Of a stretch of 64,000 nt of DNA, positions 1 through 13,000 are shown one piece after another. The notes beneath the pieces are model-generated. The model saw only the letters and a list, made by a program, of their open reading frames with translations. It had not been told where the DNA came from and did no database searches. This stretch comes from Casuarius casuarius (taxonomy: Eukaryota; Chordata; Aves; Casuariiformes; Casuariidae). Position numbers and translations under genes: made by a program. Position 1 is the stretch's first letter, and every line of letters starts with the position of its first letter. The stretch is from positions 434,001 to 498,000 of the forward strand of contig PTFA01000365.1 of assembly GCA_003342895.1 (NCBI GenBank), given 5' to 3'.

Positions 1-894
1 AACATATGTGGGCATTGAGTGATTGTGCCGGTCTGATTTCCCCCCCCGCCCCACCCCCAATTCAGAGAGCAAATGCTTGCCAGAGAGCTTTTGTCTAGCT
101 GGGTGACAAAAGAGAATAATGGATGTTAGGACTTCAAATGTTAATGGCTAATAGATGGGGTATGTCTTTTAATCCTGAAATGCATATGGCAGATGCAGTA
201 TAAGTCATCAGTTTCTTAATATCCACCACCGTTTCACTCCCCAGTTAAAAACAAGCCAATACAGTCCTAATAAACATCTGAGTAACCAGTAGTACTCTTA
301 AATTATTTCAGGATAATTCTAACCTGTCACAATATATTCTGAAGGTGCAAGAGGTTGACTGCAGGTATTAAAAATTAATCAGTAAGTTTGCAATGTGCTT
401 AGAAATAAGCAATTCCTCAGTAATTATTTGCGTAAAATAAACACCTTAGTCATATAAAAATTTAACTTATTGTTGTTTGATGTTAAAACTTGAGGGATAG
501 CATTCATGTGGTCCATGTGTTAGTGATAGACTTGCAAATCCTTAAATGTGTTCTTGACTTCTAAGACATGGGAAAAATTTCCATTCATAGTTCTTGAGTG
601 CAATGAGACACTCGGGTTTTTCAAGTTAAATATGCACCTACGTCTTTNCATGACTGCATTTTTTACATATCATCGATTGTGCAATGATTATTCCTAGCAA
701 AGTGACTCTTTATGCCCTAAGCTCTACCAGAAATATGAAGAACTCCTATGTTCTTTTATGTTTTCTCATTTGCATGTTTTTTCATTTTAAATATTACCCT
801 AGAGTATGAATTTTTTCCTTAATAATATCAAGAAAGTACAGATTACAGACAAAAGAGATAAGTAACTACAGAAAAGAATGTAAACCTCTGTATT

Positions 895-911
895 AAAAAA
901 AAAAAAAAAAA
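895..911 (+). repeat. poly(A) tract, 17 bp
   Basis: An uninterrupted run of A in intronic sequence. No recognisable retroelement body lies directly upstream, so it is treated as a simple repeat. Confidence 0.9.
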
Positions 912-3239
912 TCAGGGTCATAGCCTGTGTGGATCATACTGAATGGATTGTCTTAAAATTCATGCTTCATGCAGGTAATTATTGATTGCTGGTACATTTT
1001 CTTAGAGATTGGNTTTTACTAAGAGGGGAATTATCTTCAGCCTGCAGTGTGATTTTCCTGTAGTGTCATTCCCTCTAAAAGGCGTGGAAGATAATGGGAC
1101 TAGGTGTGACCTCAAGAGGTCAGCTATCCCATCCTTCTGCCTTAAAGCGGGATCAACTGTGCTTAAGTCACTCCTGGCAGATGTTTGTCTAATGCCTGGT
1201 AGAGTCTTGCAGACGGCACAACAAGATTGCAAAAACTGAAAAGGAAGATGTAGGATATGTTCCTTGGATAGATTTCTTTCTTACCTGTATCAGAAGGAGA
1301 AATGTAAACTGAGATATCCCAAAAGTCTTGGATGTATTTTATTATAATTTGAAAGTAAAGCCTTTCATTTAGCCCAGAATAAAACACTGAGGCAAAATGA
1401 AGTAGAATAGAAGATGAATATGAACATTACTTCATTTTAGAAGTGATAGTTTAAGTTGCCATTGCAGCATGTGCCAGCAGTATCACTTTAATTCTGTTCA
1501 GTGAGTGCATGTTAATTAAGAAAAAATTGTCCCAATTTCTTCTTGTTATCTTGTCTTGAGTAAAATGAACAGGGTTCATTATATCAAATACAGGATTATA
1601 AAACAATGTCACGTTTTTTTGTAGTTGATTCTTAGTGATGAAAAGTTTGTTCACAGGATTGTCATCTCTGAATCTGCTGAGTTAGTTATAATTTTACTAA
1701 TATGGATCTTTAAAAGTTGCTATTAGCATGGCAATAGATAATACAGGTTTTAGCAATCATATTCTAGAAAACTTAACCACTTAAGACTTGTTTGGAGCTC
1801 TTCTGTATTGGATAGCTGCAAATACAAATCTAGTATGACNAAAAAATCATGTTTGTAAAGGTGTTGGAGAAATTTCAGACAGCAGGAATCTGTCAAATGT
1901 ACATATATAATGATGTGTGGTCTGTATAATGCACGTTACCAGTGTTTCANTCCCAGGCTTCTTACCATGCTTTTTCATAATTCAACTGATAGGATTAACA
2001 ATGAATAAAAGAATAGGCTCTTAAAGATGAGTGATAAGGGGAGACTGTAACTGTAGGTGCTGTTATTTTCTACTTCTTCTAACACTCAGTCTCNTGAAGG
2101 TTAGAGAGCTTTTCTTTTTCTCCCCCTGGTTCTTCCCTTGTTCGTTATATGAACACTGTGTCTCTGACAGGAGCCTGCTTCCAGGCTGAAGAACCTTGGA
2201 CACACAACTGTTTATGAACAATTTGCTTAGCAAGAAGGTAAACCTGCAAAACGGACAAATGCTGGAATGGCAATTCACTCCCACTTTTTCATCCCNTCTC
2301 CAATTCAATTTTGTGGTTTCTGCCCCTCCTCTTCTAATCAAGCTTCCCTGAGCACAAAATTAATGTCAAATGATAAAGTTTATTCCTTTATTAGGGAAAG
2401 CCTCCTCGCATCTCCTGGTTGTTTGTTCACATTCCGTTATGCACCATGTTGCCAGTGATCNACAGATACCAAGCATTGCATTGCCATTCCAAGTGTCAGC
2501 GAATTATGTATGGAGAAGTATTTTCAGTGTGCTAGGAAAAGAATTCCTTTGGGCAAAACAATTTTTAGAAGTTGAAATAAAATGTGTGGTGCTATAAAAT
2601 AAACAAACTGATGCCGAACATCACTGAAGCTTGGTTAAGCTGTAAATTAATTGTATCTCATAAACACTTTACCTTGGATTTGAGACTTACCTTTAACATA
2701 GGCAAATTTCAATAGCTCATTAAAGACTAGATCTTTTTCCCCCACAGTGGTACTGAAGAAGTTTTGGGGGGGGGTCTAAGATAGTGTAGTATTCATTTTT
2801 ACATGCAGCTCTCTCAAAGAAATTTTGGTCCATTAGGCACTCCACAGTATAAGGATGGCATTTTGTGTACCATAGCATAGCCCAACAGTGTGTGGCTTCC
2901 ATGCTGCTTCAACAGNTACTGAAGAGCCAATGTTTGTCTAAATGCAGGCCTAAAGCTCAGGGGCCAGAGTATGTCACTGACTTGCTTCTCTGTGTCATGT
3001 GTTTTGTGCATAAAACTAGGGGAGAGATGCTTCTCAGATTTCTGGAGATGTTAAAATCCAGTCTATGCTTGACCTTACAGAAGGTGTTCCAAGCATATCT
3101 GTAGGGCATCTGGAATTTCTAAAACACAGCCTGTTATTGCTAAACTGTGGCAAAGCTTTGTTGACAAGTTCATCATGAACAAACTCTCTATATGCAGCTG
3201 TGGAACTGCTCCCATTTGAGTGCACTACCTTCCCATAGA

Positions 3240-3530
3240 TTTCCAAACACTTTACAACATGATGTCTTTATACCTTGCTATGGATGAAAGGGGATGGGGG
3301 ATACTTATTATTTCATGTCNAGTGAATGACACTATCAAGAGACTTCTTTTTTTTATAAATTCAAAACCAAATATAGAACTGTACATATTTCATGCCACAT
3401 TGCTTAAGGAAGTAAAAATATGCCCATGCTACTCAGATGAGATGAGGGAGAGAACAAGGTTAACCTATTTCATCACCTACAAACCTATGGGTGGGGAAAC
3501 TGAGGCCCACACAGTGCACATGAAAAATAG
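3240..3530 (+). repeat. degraded MIR/CORE-SINE-like fragments
   Basis: Two short pieces resemble the 3' half of MIR-type SINEs as I remember them. One contains TTCCAAACACTTTACAACATG near 3240. The other contains GGTGGGGAAACTGAGGCCCACACAG near 3490. The segment between them is too diverged to assign. The family call is from memory and would need a repeat library; the strand is inferred from the orientation of the GGGGAAACTGAGG core. Confidence 0.4.
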
Positions 3531-3974
3531 TAAGAATACCTTCAAGTTCTCTGCAGTTAGTGCATCCATGTCATTGCTACTTCCATTTTCTCTACTGTAT
3601 CTTATCTTTAAGGGGTGGGAAGGAAGGAGCATACAAACAGTTACACCTTATATGCACTGAAATCAAGTGCTGCAATAAAATGACCTCACAGGGTGTTTAT
3701 TACTGTATGACAATGTAGTTCTGTAGGGGAGACCTCTGCCCTTATGAACAAACTATGCTGGGTAGTAGAGAAAACATTTGACAGATGGGCCCTTCTTAAT
3801 CTACTACTACACAATAAAGGTATAGCCATATAACAGAAGCGATTATAGATTGCACAGCCTTTAGCTTTCTACAAAGTAGACCCATTGAAGGAGAAATGAA
3901 AAACCTTTTTTGAGGTGCTGGTATTTTTTCCAGTATTTTTGTCTCTTTCTCATGTTGCTCTGTTAGCCTTTTTT

Positions 3975-3997
3975 GGGGGGGGCGGGGGGGTGCTGGG
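3975..3997 (+). other. G-rich run, possible G-quadruplex
   Basis: Eight G, one C, seven G, the linker TGCT and four G lie on the sense strand about 275 bp upstream of the giant exon. The first two runs can each supply more than one G-tract, so the segment meets the usual four-tract G-quadruplex pattern. A role in splicing is only inference. Confidence 0.45.
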
Positions 3998-4206
3998 GAA
4001 CACTCTACTAATTAAGACAGACTTTGGAGTGGTTAAAATGCATGCCATGAATATGATAACTGTCAGGCAAGACTGAGGACATGTTTTTCAGTGTAATCAG
4101 CATTTGAATTACTGTTGCGTGTGTCTGATGGTTTGGCTCCTTAAAGCAGATCATCAGCTTTTCAATGCATGTGCTGCATGGCTTTGAAACCTCAGTGGCA
4201 TGAATT

Positions 4207-4271
4207 GTTTTTATTCTTTTTTTCATTTTCTTTACTGACATGAAACGAATAAACATTTCCATTATTGGCAG
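4207..4271 (+). other. TACC2: splice acceptor of the TACC2 giant exon
   Basis: A T-rich tract (about 4207-4235) is followed by a TACTGAC branch-point-like heptamer at 4231-4237 and then by CAG ending at 4271. No other AG lies between the heptamer and 4270, which supports this acceptor. The stretch directly before the AG is A/T-rich rather than pyrimidine-rich, so the site looks moderate in strength. Using this acceptor, the first exon base C completes a codon, the same phase as the other exons recognised here. Confidence 0.7.
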
Positions 4272-7200
4272 CATCAGTAATGAAGGCATCAGTAGCTACG
4301 GTGCTGAAGATTTATCCAATCCAAATTCAAGCATGGTATCTTCAGAGGTGACGGGACAAAGCAGTATCTTGCAAGAACATGGAGAACAAACTGGCTCCAA
4401 CTCCTTAAAGCAGGCTGCAGAAGCAAGAGAGAACAGTCTGCCTGGTCCAATGCATTTAGCAGACTGTGCTAAAGAATCTGTAGCAGATCTTACAAGCAGC
4501 AATGACAAGTTACCAGCCTCAGACTGTAATGAAACAGTGCTGTCACCAGATCCAGTNAATGACAAAGCAGAGGGAGTAGCACATACCATATCCATGGACA
4601 GGGGCCCAAAATGTGACAATATTGCTGCTGCTTCTATGAAAAATAGTGAGAGTGATCCCAGAAACACCAGCTTGGAAGCCAGCCCTCCTGCAGCAATTAC
4701 AGAAATGCAAGGAGTTGCACAAATGAGTTTGGGTGAATTAGAACCATTCTGGCAGCATGAACAGCAGGGCAGCATGAGGGAGCCACATGTCATCATGTTT
4801 CCCCAGAGTAAAGAAGCAGATTATTTTACCACTCAGGAGGCCAAGCAGGAGCTGGGAGTTTTGGAAGTAGGTCAGCCACAGAGTGTAATGCAGCTAGGTA
4901 GACAGAACACAGATGGTAGAGAGGGTCTGCTAATGAAAAAGGAAACCTTAATCCTAAATTACCCAGCAACAGGAGGTTCAGACAGTGAAAAATATGGAGC
5001 AATTGTGAATGCCCAGAGTTTCACTGAGAGGTCTGAGATGGGTGAAGGCTGTAATCTACAAATGGGGGCTTTAAAAACAGCTAAAGAGAATGAGCCAAAC
5101 CCAGTTCTATCTGGAAGCGATGGGGAGCNATCAGAAGTTTGTACTTTAATGTCAGAGTTGCCTTTTAACCCTCCAAATCTCTTCCTGGCACCAAAGCCAG
5201 AAGAACCTTCAAGGGAATACATGTCTGGAAATGACTATCAAGATCCAATGATAAGTGAAACAGTGAAAACTGCCTCTGGAAAAACAGAACCCACTTTTCA
5301 AAGAGAGCTTCAAAAGGAAGATGGGCTTGTTAGTGCTGAGCATTTCAGTGTGCCTTTATTATTTAAGCAAGAGAAAGAGCTAAAATCAGCTGTCACAACT
5401 GAGAGCCCAAAAGATCAAGCCAGCAGCAACAAAATCATAAAAGCTGATGGTGTGTCTAGAGAAAGCACTGCACTTTCTGAAACAGAAAATATTATCAATC
5501 CCACAAAGGAAAATGCCTCGGTAGATAAAAGATTACTGAAAAAATATGCATTAAGTACTTCTTTGAGCAGATCCACAGAGCAGAATCAAAAGGAAAGCNA
5601 TACGAGTGTAACAGGAGAAAAAAACAAAATCATGACAGAGGAGGCACAAGTGACAGAAACCAGTGAAGTACCTGAAGGGTCAACTGAGGCAGAAAGAATA
5701 CTGTTGAACTCTGGTAGTAGCCACAATCAGGATGTAAGAGATACCCACTTGGGACACAATTCCAAAGAATTCANTTTTTTTGAAAAGACTTCAAACGGTG
5801 ACCTAAAGGAAGAAGCTGTGGGTAAGCATCTGAATTCAGACTGTAACTTTAAATCACCTGAAGACAATTCACACTCTCTTTGTTGTAAACCTGAAGGACA
5901 AATGAGTAAAGAGAAAGCAGCTGCCACAGATGACCTACAAAGTAAGAGCAGCTTTCCACTTGTGGTTTCGCTACAGTTATCCGGGAAAGAATGCCCATTG
6001 AGTTTTGATTGTTTTAACACTGAAGCAGAAGACAAAACTTCAGGCTTGCCAGGATCTAACGGGACTGAAAAGGTTTGTTTAGCTAGTGCACACAGTTCAC
6101 CGCTCCTCCACTCTGAGAACAATTATATTACATGGAGTAAGCAGGATGAATCCTGGGAACAGGCTTTTGCTAAAGAAACTACATTAGAGTCCAAATGCAA
6201 AACTGAATGTCAAGAAAAGCCTGAGAGCTGCAGCAAGTCAAAAGAAAGTGCAGAAATATCCAAAACAAAACTTGAACTTCNGGGCTTAAATGAATTGGCA
6301 GGGACTGTGGATTGCATTGCTATACAATCGGAGAAGGCCANACAGTTTTGGAACAACAAAGAACAGAACAGTTGCTTAACTGAAGTGTCTCACAGAGATC
6401 CAGAGCAAGTACCTGCGACTGTAACTGAACAAAGCAGTGATATGGATGGTAGAGAAAACAAGGCTATTGAACAGGAGAAGCACCAAAATGCAGTGAAAAG
6501 TCTTATGGAGGACAGAGTTTTGGCACTGAAAACTGAATGCAAATCTGATGTGCTGATGCAAGCTCAGCAAGAACAAATGGCTGCAGGAAGTCACAGAAAT
6601 ATGCAGATGGCTTGTTCAGAAACCTCAAAAATTGTGGTAAATACTGTGGAGTTCNCTCCTCAGCAAGTTCACGTGAAAGAAATGGGTGATAACAGCATCA
6701 GTGAAAATAACTACCCCTCTGAGAAAGACAAGTGCAGCTCTTCTGAGACCCTAGTATGCAGTATTAGGGAATTGCAAGAAAATGCAGATGTTCCAATTGC
6801 CCTTCCACATGCAGAGCAAATGGAGAATTCAGTGTTTGTTGCTGGTGAAAGCACTTGGATTTCAAATACAGGACTCAAACAACAGAAACGTCAAAGCAAT
6901 CTTGCAACTGTCACAAGAACAGATGATCAGGAACACAAAGCAAAGGCTCCAAAACCTGAGCAGTTGCTGGGATTAAATGATTACAGCAACATATCAGAAA
7001 TGCCTCTAAATATCTCAAACCACCTTAATCAAGAATCTCCTGTGGTAGATCCAGCACCATTCCGATGCGATTCTGACACCTCGAAAGAAAAGGACAAGGA
7101 TAAAAGTACTGAAATGGTGTCAGAGGATATGTGCAGCAGTGAACACCTGCAAAATATTTCTGGTGTGGCCNTGTCAAATTTGCAAGATTGCAACCATCAA

Positions 7201-10046
7201 AACAAAACTGATCTCAAGGCAGAAGAAAACTGCCTCAGTAAGCAAAACTCAAACAAGCCCAAGCAGGATAATACTACTTCGATCTCAGCTACTCAGCATG
7301 AAGAAGCATGTCATAGTGATATGTTTTTTAAAGAATCCAACAAGAATGAACAACCAGTCAGCACATGCAGGATTAAAGACAATACTGGCGAAAGCAGTGC
7401 TACTGCTATAAGCTCTCTTCCAGGGACACAGAATTCAGTAAGTGCCACTAACATATCACAGACTTTTCCAACTGATAGTGAAGTAGCATGTACTTATGAT
7501 AATTCTGAGAAAAATGATCCTCAAGTACCTAGTNCAGAAACTCAAGAGAAAATGCCATTAATGGCAAAAAACTCAGATATAGAAAAGATAGAGGCTCTGA
7601 CTGCTGATGGGAGAATCATCCAGAAACATGAAAACATGAAGATAAGTTGTGAGGACAATGCTTCTGTCACAGAAACAAGCAATGTGGAAACTTGTACAAG
7701 TCCAGGGGCAAAAGGGTGTCCTTNACCTTTACAGGCACACAGGGAAGTAATTCCCACTGATAACTCCAGCTGCATTCAAAAGACACCAGGGGAGCCTGGT
7801 TATTGTCAAGGAGATTTTACAGCCCTTTCTACACTGACCTCTGCATTCAATCATCCCAGCCAGCAACCTGGAAACAATAAGAACAATGGTACCATGGGGG
7901 AATTACTAAATAATGAGCTGGCAGTTATAGCATGCCAAACTGCCTTAGAAGGTNACTCTACTTTGCAGACTGCTACAGGTCTTCAGGTGTCTGTGCACTT
8001 AGGTCCTTCACCTGGGTTAAGCACAGGTGAAGTAACAAATTCAGAAAGCAGCTCTGCAGGGAATGTGTGTGTGAACAAGAAAGATTTTCCAGACCAAAGT
8101 TTTTGGGCTAAAGGAGAGAGAAGTTTAACCCTGCCAGAGATTTCAAATGTGGGACAGACTACAGGAAGCTTATCACAGTTTAATTTTGAGAAGCTGAAGG
8201 AAGAAGTAGCTGCAATTAAATCCAAAGAAACAAAAAGTGATGTAAACTTCAAAGAACAGCAAAGTGACAGTTCATCAGAGTCTCTCTTAGTGCTCCCTAT
8301 TCTAGAAGAGAAGCTGCTGAGCCTTTCATCTATTGGTAAACAAGAAGGCTGTAATGAGGAAATTGCAACCAATATCTGCGTAGATGACAAGTACAGTAAA
8401 ATCTTAGAGAAATCTGGGAATTCAGATAAAATGGAAGATGTTTTAAAAGAGAATAGTATTTCTCAACAGTCTGCAGAGAGCTCTGGAAGAGACCATGAGA
8501 TTTTGACTTGCAGCTCTCTGGGAATTGGCTCCGGCCTCCCGGACTTCAGGGAGCATATCAGCCAGATATTTAAAAAAACTGTCCACAGTGCTCTGAGTAC
8601 CGAATTGTCCCAGCTTTTACCTGAAAATCATGCAGGCTTCAAGCAGAGTCCAGTGGCCAAGGATATGGCAGAACTGTGCAGTACAGAGAACTTTTCAGAA
8701 GCAAACAGGGTGGGCAAAGCAATTTCTGAGAGCACCTCAGAAGCAGAGGGGCAAGAGTTGTCTTTAGCTACAGAGACTTCCTGCAAAATTCCCAAAGGCA
8801 ATTTTCTGCAAGAAAATACAGTGACAGAGCTGCCACCAGCAAGTCTCCAGGATACTGAGAAAAATAGACAGCCAGGTAGCTGTTTAGAAATGGTCCCTAG
8901 ACTGGATGTCTGTAAACCTGCTGAATGCTCTCTGGAAGACCTGCAAAATCCAGACGAAACCACTGAGCATCTAGAGACCAGTGAGATGGAAAAAAAGGAA
9001 GGCATGTGTGCTAGTGGTGCTGATCCTGAATCGCTAATAAGCTTAGAGATAAAAAAGCAAGGATCTGCTTCATTTGATGGGGCAGCACCTGAGAACTTCA
9101 CTGCATATTCTGCCAGTAAGCAACAACCTGCTGTAACTAATATCTCTACAGGTGGTGTTCAGAAGAGCGACTTAGATGCTGCTACCACGCAGGAAAATAA
9201 TTTAATTACACAGTGTAATGCAGAAACAGTTTCACCCAAAGATGATGTGAGTCTTCATAGCAAACAGTGCCAGGATCCCGAGCCAAATGAACAGGAGAAA
9301 AGTGGGCACAGTGATCCAGCCACTGCCAAGAGCATCTCTGACATGGCATCTTCAACACTTGTACCAGGAGGATTTTACAATCATGAAAAATTGCCAGACA
9401 ATTTTAATGTGTTACCTGGGGAAAATCAGAAGACATATATTCACAGCAGTTTTATGCATGAGATTAAGTCTCGGAATGACACGCGTATGATACAGGATGA
9501 TCCAGTAAATAGGAAATCCCTGGAAACATCAGAAAATATACAAGATTCACAGCAAGAAAACAAAGTTACCATGTATGGATTTATAAATTACTTAAAAAAT
9601 GAAGTAAGCCAGGATGATTCCTTGCAAACTGACTCTAAACTAGAATCTAGCAGTATGACTGAGGGAGCTGTGAAAGAAAAGAGCAACACAGTGTTAAGCA
9701 TAGCAAAGGCAGGTAACAAAAAAACGGGAGACATTGCTAAAACAGGTACTGCAAGGATGTTAGTCACTGGCAAAGGTGACTTAGCTTTAAACACAAGCAC
9801 TGAAGAACAAGAGATGGACCTATACAAAAATTACTCTCAAAACATTCCTGTGATGGAGGAGGGTGAGTGTTCTGCATGTACAGATTTGACTGTTGTTTCT
9901 GAAAATCAGCCGAGCAAGACGAATTCAGAACATGAATGCTCACTTCAGGATGCCAAAAAAAAGCTATCGGCGTTTGCATTTGAGTCTAAGGAACCTGACC
10001 TCAATAAACTTCAAGACATGGCTGTGGCAGGATTACCAACTGAAAG
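4272..10046 (+). CDS. TACC2: TACC2 giant internal exon (long-isoform acidic region)
   Basis: This exon encodes 1925 codons of the long isoform of TACC2, a centrosome and spindle-associated adaptor whose C-terminal TACC coiled coil (not in this window) binds ch-TOG/XMAP215-type partners. It is open from the acceptor at 4271 to a donor AG|GTATTT after 10046. The product is rich in Ser, Thr, Glu, Lys and Gln, has no membrane segment and looks disordered. The best anchor is GLPDFREHISQIFKKTV from 8533, which matches GFPDFREHIAKIFEKPV in human TACC2 as I remember it. The beginning (NSSMVSSEVTG) and end (EPDLNKLQDMAVAGLPTER) also resemble the human exon ends. The ATG at 4240 lies in the intron side of the acceptor and is probably not a start. 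Eleven isolated N bases fall inside without breaking the frame. The exon is 3n long with phase 2 at both ends. Confidence 0.9.
8533..8583 (+). other. TACC2: conserved LPDFREHI-IF island in TACC2
   Basis: Within the low-complexity product of the giant exon, the codons for GLPDFREHISQIFKKTV form a short amphipathic segment with aromatic and hydrophobic residues. From memory, the human protein has the near-identical GFPDFREHIAKIFEKPV in the same exon. Retention between bird-like and mammalian sequences in an otherwise fast-evolving region suggests a binding motif. No partner for it is known to me. Confidence 0.65.
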
Positions 10047-13000
10047 GTATTTACTTTAAATTAATATGTGAAGTGGTTGTCAGGACTCTCGGGCTTAATA
10101 GCGATAAAATTTTCAAGGCAGAAGTTCATTGTTTGGGAGGGCACGGCACTTACTCTGTTCTTACATTTCTATTGAATTCCTGTTGCTTTTAAATGTGAAC
10201 TAAGCGGAAGAAATTTGAAATAACGTACAAGGGCTAGATACAACAGAAGCGGTGCTCTAAAACCTCAGGAGAATAATTCTCAACTATTCCATTTATTGTT
10301 CAAGATTCCTAAATTTATCTGTGATGAGTCACTTATGGATCCCAGTGTTCACTTCTTGTAGCCTAAAGTGTGGCAACCAAATAACACTTCTTAGCCTTAA
10401 GTTAGCAGGGTTTTGCCTAAGTTTTTGTGATCTAGTTAAATTAGACCTGCAGAATTCACATGGTGGACTGCAGTATTAAGAAAAAAAATAAATAGATTAC
10501 TCTCACTGTTAGTTGTCTAGGCTTCCCTCTTATCCTCTCACATACTATAATTGCATTGACAGTGCCTTTGATCAATGTATTATTCAGTGTTTCTAATGAC
10601 ATGAAGTTGTTTCAGATGTGAGTTGTTGTTAGGATTTGTGAAGCCCAAGAATTCTTTATTTTCAAAACGTAGCAGTTACTGCTTTAATTAAATTAATCCT
10701 TTTTTTTCCTTGTGAGTTTGTACATTGCTGAATTACCAGTTTGATATGAAGTTATTTCAAAAGAAAAAATGATCTTAGAATCAGAACTTTCCCACTATCT
10801 AATCATGTCGCTGCTCTCTCTCTAACCTTAGCAACTTTCTTGAACCCTGTCCCTCTCTCCTTTCTGTACCGGAGAAAGCTGCTAGAGCTGTAACTGCCAA
10901 TACAAGAGATGACAGCAGAGTAGAATGGTACAGTGAAAAGCTCAAGTATTTTAGATGGCATTAATGAATGATCTGCACAGATGGTATCTTCCTAGGTACT
11001 ACCAAAAAATTAAATTCTATTAACTCAATAAGGAGGGAAAATGTTTCAGTGCCACCTTAAAACTCAAAATGGTAAAATCATACGCTAAGTGGAAAATTCC
11101 TGAACAGTTTCTGTTATGGTGAAAGTGTAGAGGAATTCCTTCTGTTCTGCATGAATCTGTGATGGAAAGATTGAATACAATCTAATTTTATGAGCCAAAT
11201 GTACATTATAAGAATGTAGAAATGTTAGAAATCTTCACAGCTACAGGACTTTCTCTTTAAGGATTTCTATATAAAATGACAATGAAATTAAGCCCTACCA
11301 TTCATTTCTAGTTCCTTTCCTTTCTTCTCATTTCTCTTTATATGATGGAAAGCTTCACAGTTGGGTAGCTTTGAAATTACCAAATTGTTGGCATTGCCTG
11401 GTTCAGAAGCCTTAAGGGACTGTAGAGTAGTACATACATATGTGTCTGTGCATGTGTTTCATATAAGGGTGGGTATCATACTTTAAATAAATACCTGTGG
11501 CAAACAGGGCAGAGTTCTTGAAACAGCTGCTGGCAATTCATGAAGTAGTTGCTTAATACTTGCATAAGCTTTAAGAATTCATTATCACCTGTTTTTCCAG
11601 CATGAGGGTTTGTATCAACAGGCAGCTGCTACTTTTGGACTACAGCTGTAAGTGGTGTCACACACATACCAAGTGTGCATACGTATGCAGTAGATGCTGT
11701 GTGCCGAGCAGTATGAAATTGCAGTGTTGTAGACTTAGACACTGAGGACTCTCAGAGGTAGAGAGGAGTCTCTGCCTTTGTTCAGGCTTGTTTCTTATAG
11801 CAATATGCAATTAGAATACAAATAAGAAGTAGAAGGCATTAGTTAGGCCAGCTAGTCTGTCTTCAGCCGGTTCAGCGCTGACCAGTCTGCTTTTCCTCTG
11901 GTCACCCTGACGCACTGCTTCTCAATCAGATGTGGCTTATAGCCCGTGTTTCCTCTGAGCTTAAAACTTGTTTTGGGTAGTTAAATTTCAAACTATATTC
12001 CATATCCTGTGTACCTTGGTCATGGCATTTTTTGCCTCAGAGTGGTTTCCAGTTGTTTATTGTCCTCTAATCGTAACAGAGGATAAACTTTTATAGCCAT
12101 GCAAAAAAAGTGCACGTTTCTAAGGGCTGAGTTTGGGCCTGATGGAAAGATCTCCATGGACAAAGACTCCTTCCCCTTCCCCCTCTACCCCCCACAAAAT
12201 AAAAAGTGGTTAAGAAGTCTTACTTTTAGGAGAAGGAAATGGTGTGTCCTGAATTACTTCAGGGTTGCTTTCTCCCTTCTTCACTGCCTTTGTACAGCTC
12301 CATCTGTTACAATGTCCCTTATGCTGAAACCCCATTGAATTAGGGTACAGGGGCAAAGTTGTGGTCTGACTCCAAAGTCCTTCTTAGGATTTCCTCTTGT
12401 AGAAGAAATGAAGGAATTTCTTTGCTTCCTTGTCATGGCACTGGGTAGGAGGGTGCTCTTGTGATGAGCAGTAGACCCAAGAACTTTCTGAAGTGATTTC
12501 TATCTCCTCCTTGCCCCTAGGACTTGGGTGATGATCAACAAACATGAACACCTTTCATGTTTGAAGGAAACAGTGTGACACCAATAACCTCCCTTCTAAT
12601 CTTCAGTAAAAGGGAGAATTGTTTCTGAAAGGAGGCTGTGGCAGAAGCTTTAACCTAACTTTCTTGTGGAAGTCCAGCTGTACCGTTAGCAGAAATAGGG
12701 AAGGGTGGCATTCAGAAAACCTGACTACAGGCACTGCAAAATGAGTCAAAAAAAACCCTTTTGACATTTCTGTCTCCCAGTCAAGTCCATGACTGAACCT
12801 GAGTTCATGAACTTGACTTATTTAGGGATCAAATGCCCCTCTTTCCAGTTACTATTGGGCATCTGGCTGCTCTGCTTTCCTGTCTGAGTTTTACTCAGAC
12901 TGGAAGAATAGGACTTGAGGGTTTGGGGGTTTTGTTTTTGTTCATTTGGGGTTTTTTTTTTTTTCCTATTTTGTAATGACCATGCCAGTACTTAATTCCT

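Larger units (their letters stand above)
1..4271 (+). other. TACC2: TACC2 intron upstream of the giant exon
   Basis: This stretch is non-coding, inferred to be intron because the giant exon opens with a splice acceptor at its 3' edge. I looked for the exon expected to encode the long-isoform N-terminus and did not find it. The only ATGG-type starts (for example near 566) run quickly into stops or lack a splice donor. The stretch holds a C-rich run near 40-58, a 17-A tract at 895-911, a G run at 2766-2774, a SINE-like fossil near 3240-3530 and a G-rich run near 3975-3997. It also carries nine isolated N bases. Short ORFs on both strands show no family resemblance. Confidence 0.7.

Noticed and set aside
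4240..4271. In-frame ATG at 4240 as the start of the large reading frame
   Set aside because: It lies between a branch-point-like TACTGAC and the AG at 4271. The long reading frame extends naturally from that acceptor, and the family places the N-terminus in an upstream exon.
4296..9979. Several minus-strand ORFs of 70-166 codons inside the giant exon
   Set aside because: They are shadows of the long plus-strand coding frame, without family resemblance or splice signals.
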